This document shows, piece by piece, positions 52,536 to 53,675 of a stretch of DNA of 53,675 bases. Below the pieces are notes generated by a model. That model was given only the letters and a program-made list of their open reading frames with translations. It was not told the origin of the DNA and ran no database searches. The DNA is from Betaproteobacteria bacterium (GTDB taxonomy: Bacteria > Pseudomonadota > Gammaproteobacteria > Burkholderiales > Burkholderiaceae_C), in NCBI GenBank assembly GCA_013289985.1, contig JABCYW010000028.1:1-53675 (forward strand). The letters run 5' to 3'. Each line of letters opens with the position of its first letter. Within the stretch, counting starts at the first letter, position 1. A program made the position numbers and the translations under genes.

Positions 52536-52635
52536 CCTGTCGGGCGGGGCACTTCGTACTCATAAAACGATCGTTTGGGCCGCGCGCACGAGGGTGCCGC
52601 GGAAGCATCAGGATTCGTCCGAGGAGAGTTTCAGC

Positions 52636-53043
52636 ATGTGGTTCAACCGCAAGAAGCAGCCCGCCATCCGCAGCCTCATCGGCGAGGGCACCCAGGTGCA
52701 CGGCGAACTGCGTTTCGATGCCGGCCTGCGCATCGACGGCGAGGTGCTGGGCGACGTCGTCGCCACCGATCCGTCCAGCCTGCTGGTCATCAGCGAGAAC
52801 GCCCGCGTGCAGGGCAAGGTGATGGCCGGCCACGTGATCATCAACGGCCAGATCCAGGGCCCGGTGGTCGCCACCATGCTGCTCGAGCTGCAGCCCAAGG
52901 CGCGCATCGTCGGCGACGTGCACTACGAGGCCCTTGAAATGCACCAGGGCGCCACCATCGATGGGGTGATGAAGCACGTTTCGGGCGGCAATGTGGAGGC
53001 CGACCGACACGTGCTGAAGCTGGCGGCCGCCAATGAAGTCTGA
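52636..53043 (+). CDS. bactofilin (polymer-forming cytoskeletal protein)
   Basis: A 135-residue protein from ATG 52636 with a GAGGAG site. It forms a right-handed beta-helix of repeated short strands: IGEGTQVHGELRFDAGLRID, GEVLGDVV, NARVQGKVMAGHVIINGQIQ, ARIVGDVHYEALEMHQGATI, the pattern of DUF583 bactofilins. It polymerises without nucleotide and organises envelope enzymes. The short basic N-terminus (MWFNRKKQPA) may touch the membrane. It lies between the DUF6776-type gene and erpA. Confidence 0.92.
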   Translation: MWFNRKKQPAIRSLIGEGTQVHGELRFDAGLRIDGEVLGDVVATDPSSLLVISENARVQGKVMAGHVIINGQIQGPVVATMLLELQPKARIVGDVHYEALEMHQGATIDGVMKHVSGGNVEADRHVLKLAAANEV

Positions 53044-53128
53044 TTTCCGGCCGCCAATGACCACAGTCGCCCAGGTTCAGGGGCTTTTGTGGCCCAATAG
53101 AGCCTGAAACGCATTTGCAAGGATTCCC

Positions 53129-53500
53129 ATGAGCGCCGTCGCCGAACTCTCCCCCGCCACCTCCGAGATCCCGGGCCCGCTGGTCTTCACCGACAGCGCC
53201 GCCGCCAAGGTCAAGGAACTGGTCGACGAGGAAGGCAATCCCGAGCTGAAGCTGCGCGTGTTCGTGCAGGGGGGCGGCTGCTCCGGCTTCCAGTACGGCT
53301 TCACGTTCGACGAGGCCGTGGCCGAGGACGACACGCAGATGAGCAAGAACGGCGTCACGCTGCTCATCGACGCCATGAGCCTGCAGTACCTGGCCGGCGC
53401 CGAGATCGACTACAAGGAAGACCTGCAGGGCGCCCAGTTCGTCATCAAGAACCCGAACGCCACCAGCACCTGCGGCTGCGGCTCGAGCTTCTCGGCCTGA
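53129..53500 (+). CDS. erpA: A-type iron-sulfur cluster insertion protein ErpA
   Basis: Carrier that delivers Fe-S clusters to apo-proteins such as IspG. The 123-residue protein has the three ligand cysteines: Cys51 in [11 protein letters not shown] and Cys115 and Cys117 in [29 protein letters not shown] at the start is typical. A terminator follows at once. Confidence 0.96.
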   Translation: MSAVAELSPATSEIPGPLVFTDSAAAKVKELVDEEGNPELKLRVFVQGGGCSGFQYGFTFDEAVAEDDTQMSKNGVTLLIDAMSLQYLAGAEIDYKEDLQGAQFVIKNPNATSTCGCGSSFSA

Positions 53501-53520
53501 GCGACTCCGCTCACCCAACG

Positions 53521-53550
53521 ACGGCGCCCGCGGGCGCCGTTTGTCGTTTC
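53521..53550 (+). terminator. rho-independent-like terminator after erpA
   Basis: A perfect 20-base palindrome (ACGGCGCCCG and complement) is followed by TTTGTCGTTTC. It sits 20 bases after the erpA stop. Confidence 0.8.
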
Positions 53551-53586
53551 TAGGGCCTGTTCACACTAAATGCGTGCCCGCGTGAC

Positions 53587-53675
53587 CCCCAGAAAGCCTG
53601 CCTTCAAGGCGCGAGCGCGCCGACGTGGTGGCCCCACGGCAAGCGCTCGCAACGCGGAAGGCAGGCTTTCTGGGG
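53587..53675. repeat. large palindromic element ending at the window edge
   Basis: The outer 19 bases (CCCCAGAAAGCCTGCCTTC, 53587-53605) are perfectly complementary to the last 19 bases of the window (53657-53675). Inner pairs are GCGAGCGC (53611-53618) with GCGCTCGC (53643-53650), and CGTGG (53624-53628) with CCACG (53634-53638), forming a long cruciform of 89 bases. Its size and GGGG-ended arms resemble the element at 31219-31403, although the sequence is different. It may be a REP-like repeat. The preceding TAGGGCCTGTTCACACTAAA (53551-53570) could be a repeat edge. Confidence 0.75.

Overview
The window is a high-GC chromosomal segment of a betaproteobacterium, most likely order Burkholderiales (Rubrivivax/Roseateles/Comamonadaceae-like; the genus cannot be fixed by eye). 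Supporting signs are an SAH riboswitch before ahcY-metF, the dapF-DUF484-xerC operon, a Burkholderia-type QueE with a CX14CX2C cluster motif, a lipase with its LifO foldase, the 180-kDa class of NAD-glutamate dehydrogenase, and an rplM-rpsI-DUF6776-bactofilin-erpA run. Most of the window is core genome. No tRNA, rRNA, CRISPR array or intact insertion sequence was seen.

Layout. 1-5.4 kb: truncated Lrp/AsnC regulator, a secreted HExxH protein, a secreted trypsin-like protease, an RlmI-type rRNA methyltransferase, a glycosyltransferase-like protein and a hypothetical. 5.5-7.2 kb: a small AT-richer island with a decayed GNAT fragment and three translationally coupled genes (DUF4258-like protein, Xre-type HTH protein, unknown protein with a Lys/Ala tail). 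It looks like a toxin-antitoxin-type module with an extra third gene and is the best candidate here for an undescribed system. 7.4-18.2 kb: AGE-family sugar isomerase, an exported three-gene operon (Ser-rich protein, DUF2145, VOC), xerC-DUF484-dapF, VanY-like peptidase, lipoprotein, a TetR regulator divergent from a di-iron hydrolase, and small exported or membrane proteins.

18.2-27.3 kb is an outer-membrane lipid region. It holds two adjacent LpxL-type acyltransferases, a PagL-like lipid A deacylase, and a five-gene operon (PAP2, LPG-synthase-type membrane protein, GtrB/ArnC-like polyprenyl-phosphate glycosyltransferase, ArnT-like GT39 with a very long Pro-rich N-terminus, LpxE-like PAP2). 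Together these could acylate, deacylate, dephosphorylate and glycosylate lipid A.

27.4-40.8 kb: YcaQ-like protein, LuxR regulator, promoter plus SAH riboswitch, ahcY, a paired palindromic REP/BIME-like element, metF, glycine-zipper lipoprotein, sedolisin protease, htpG-queE-queD, an MFS transporter and an isolated glycosyltransferase. 40.8-53.7 kb: NAD-glutamate dehydrogenase, lipA-lifO lipase system, Crp/Fnr regulator, SrkA-like kinase, GNAT, rplM-rpsI, DUF6776, bactofilin and erpA. The window ends exactly on the outer edge of a perfect 19-bp inverted repeat, so the end may be a repeat-limited assembly boundary.
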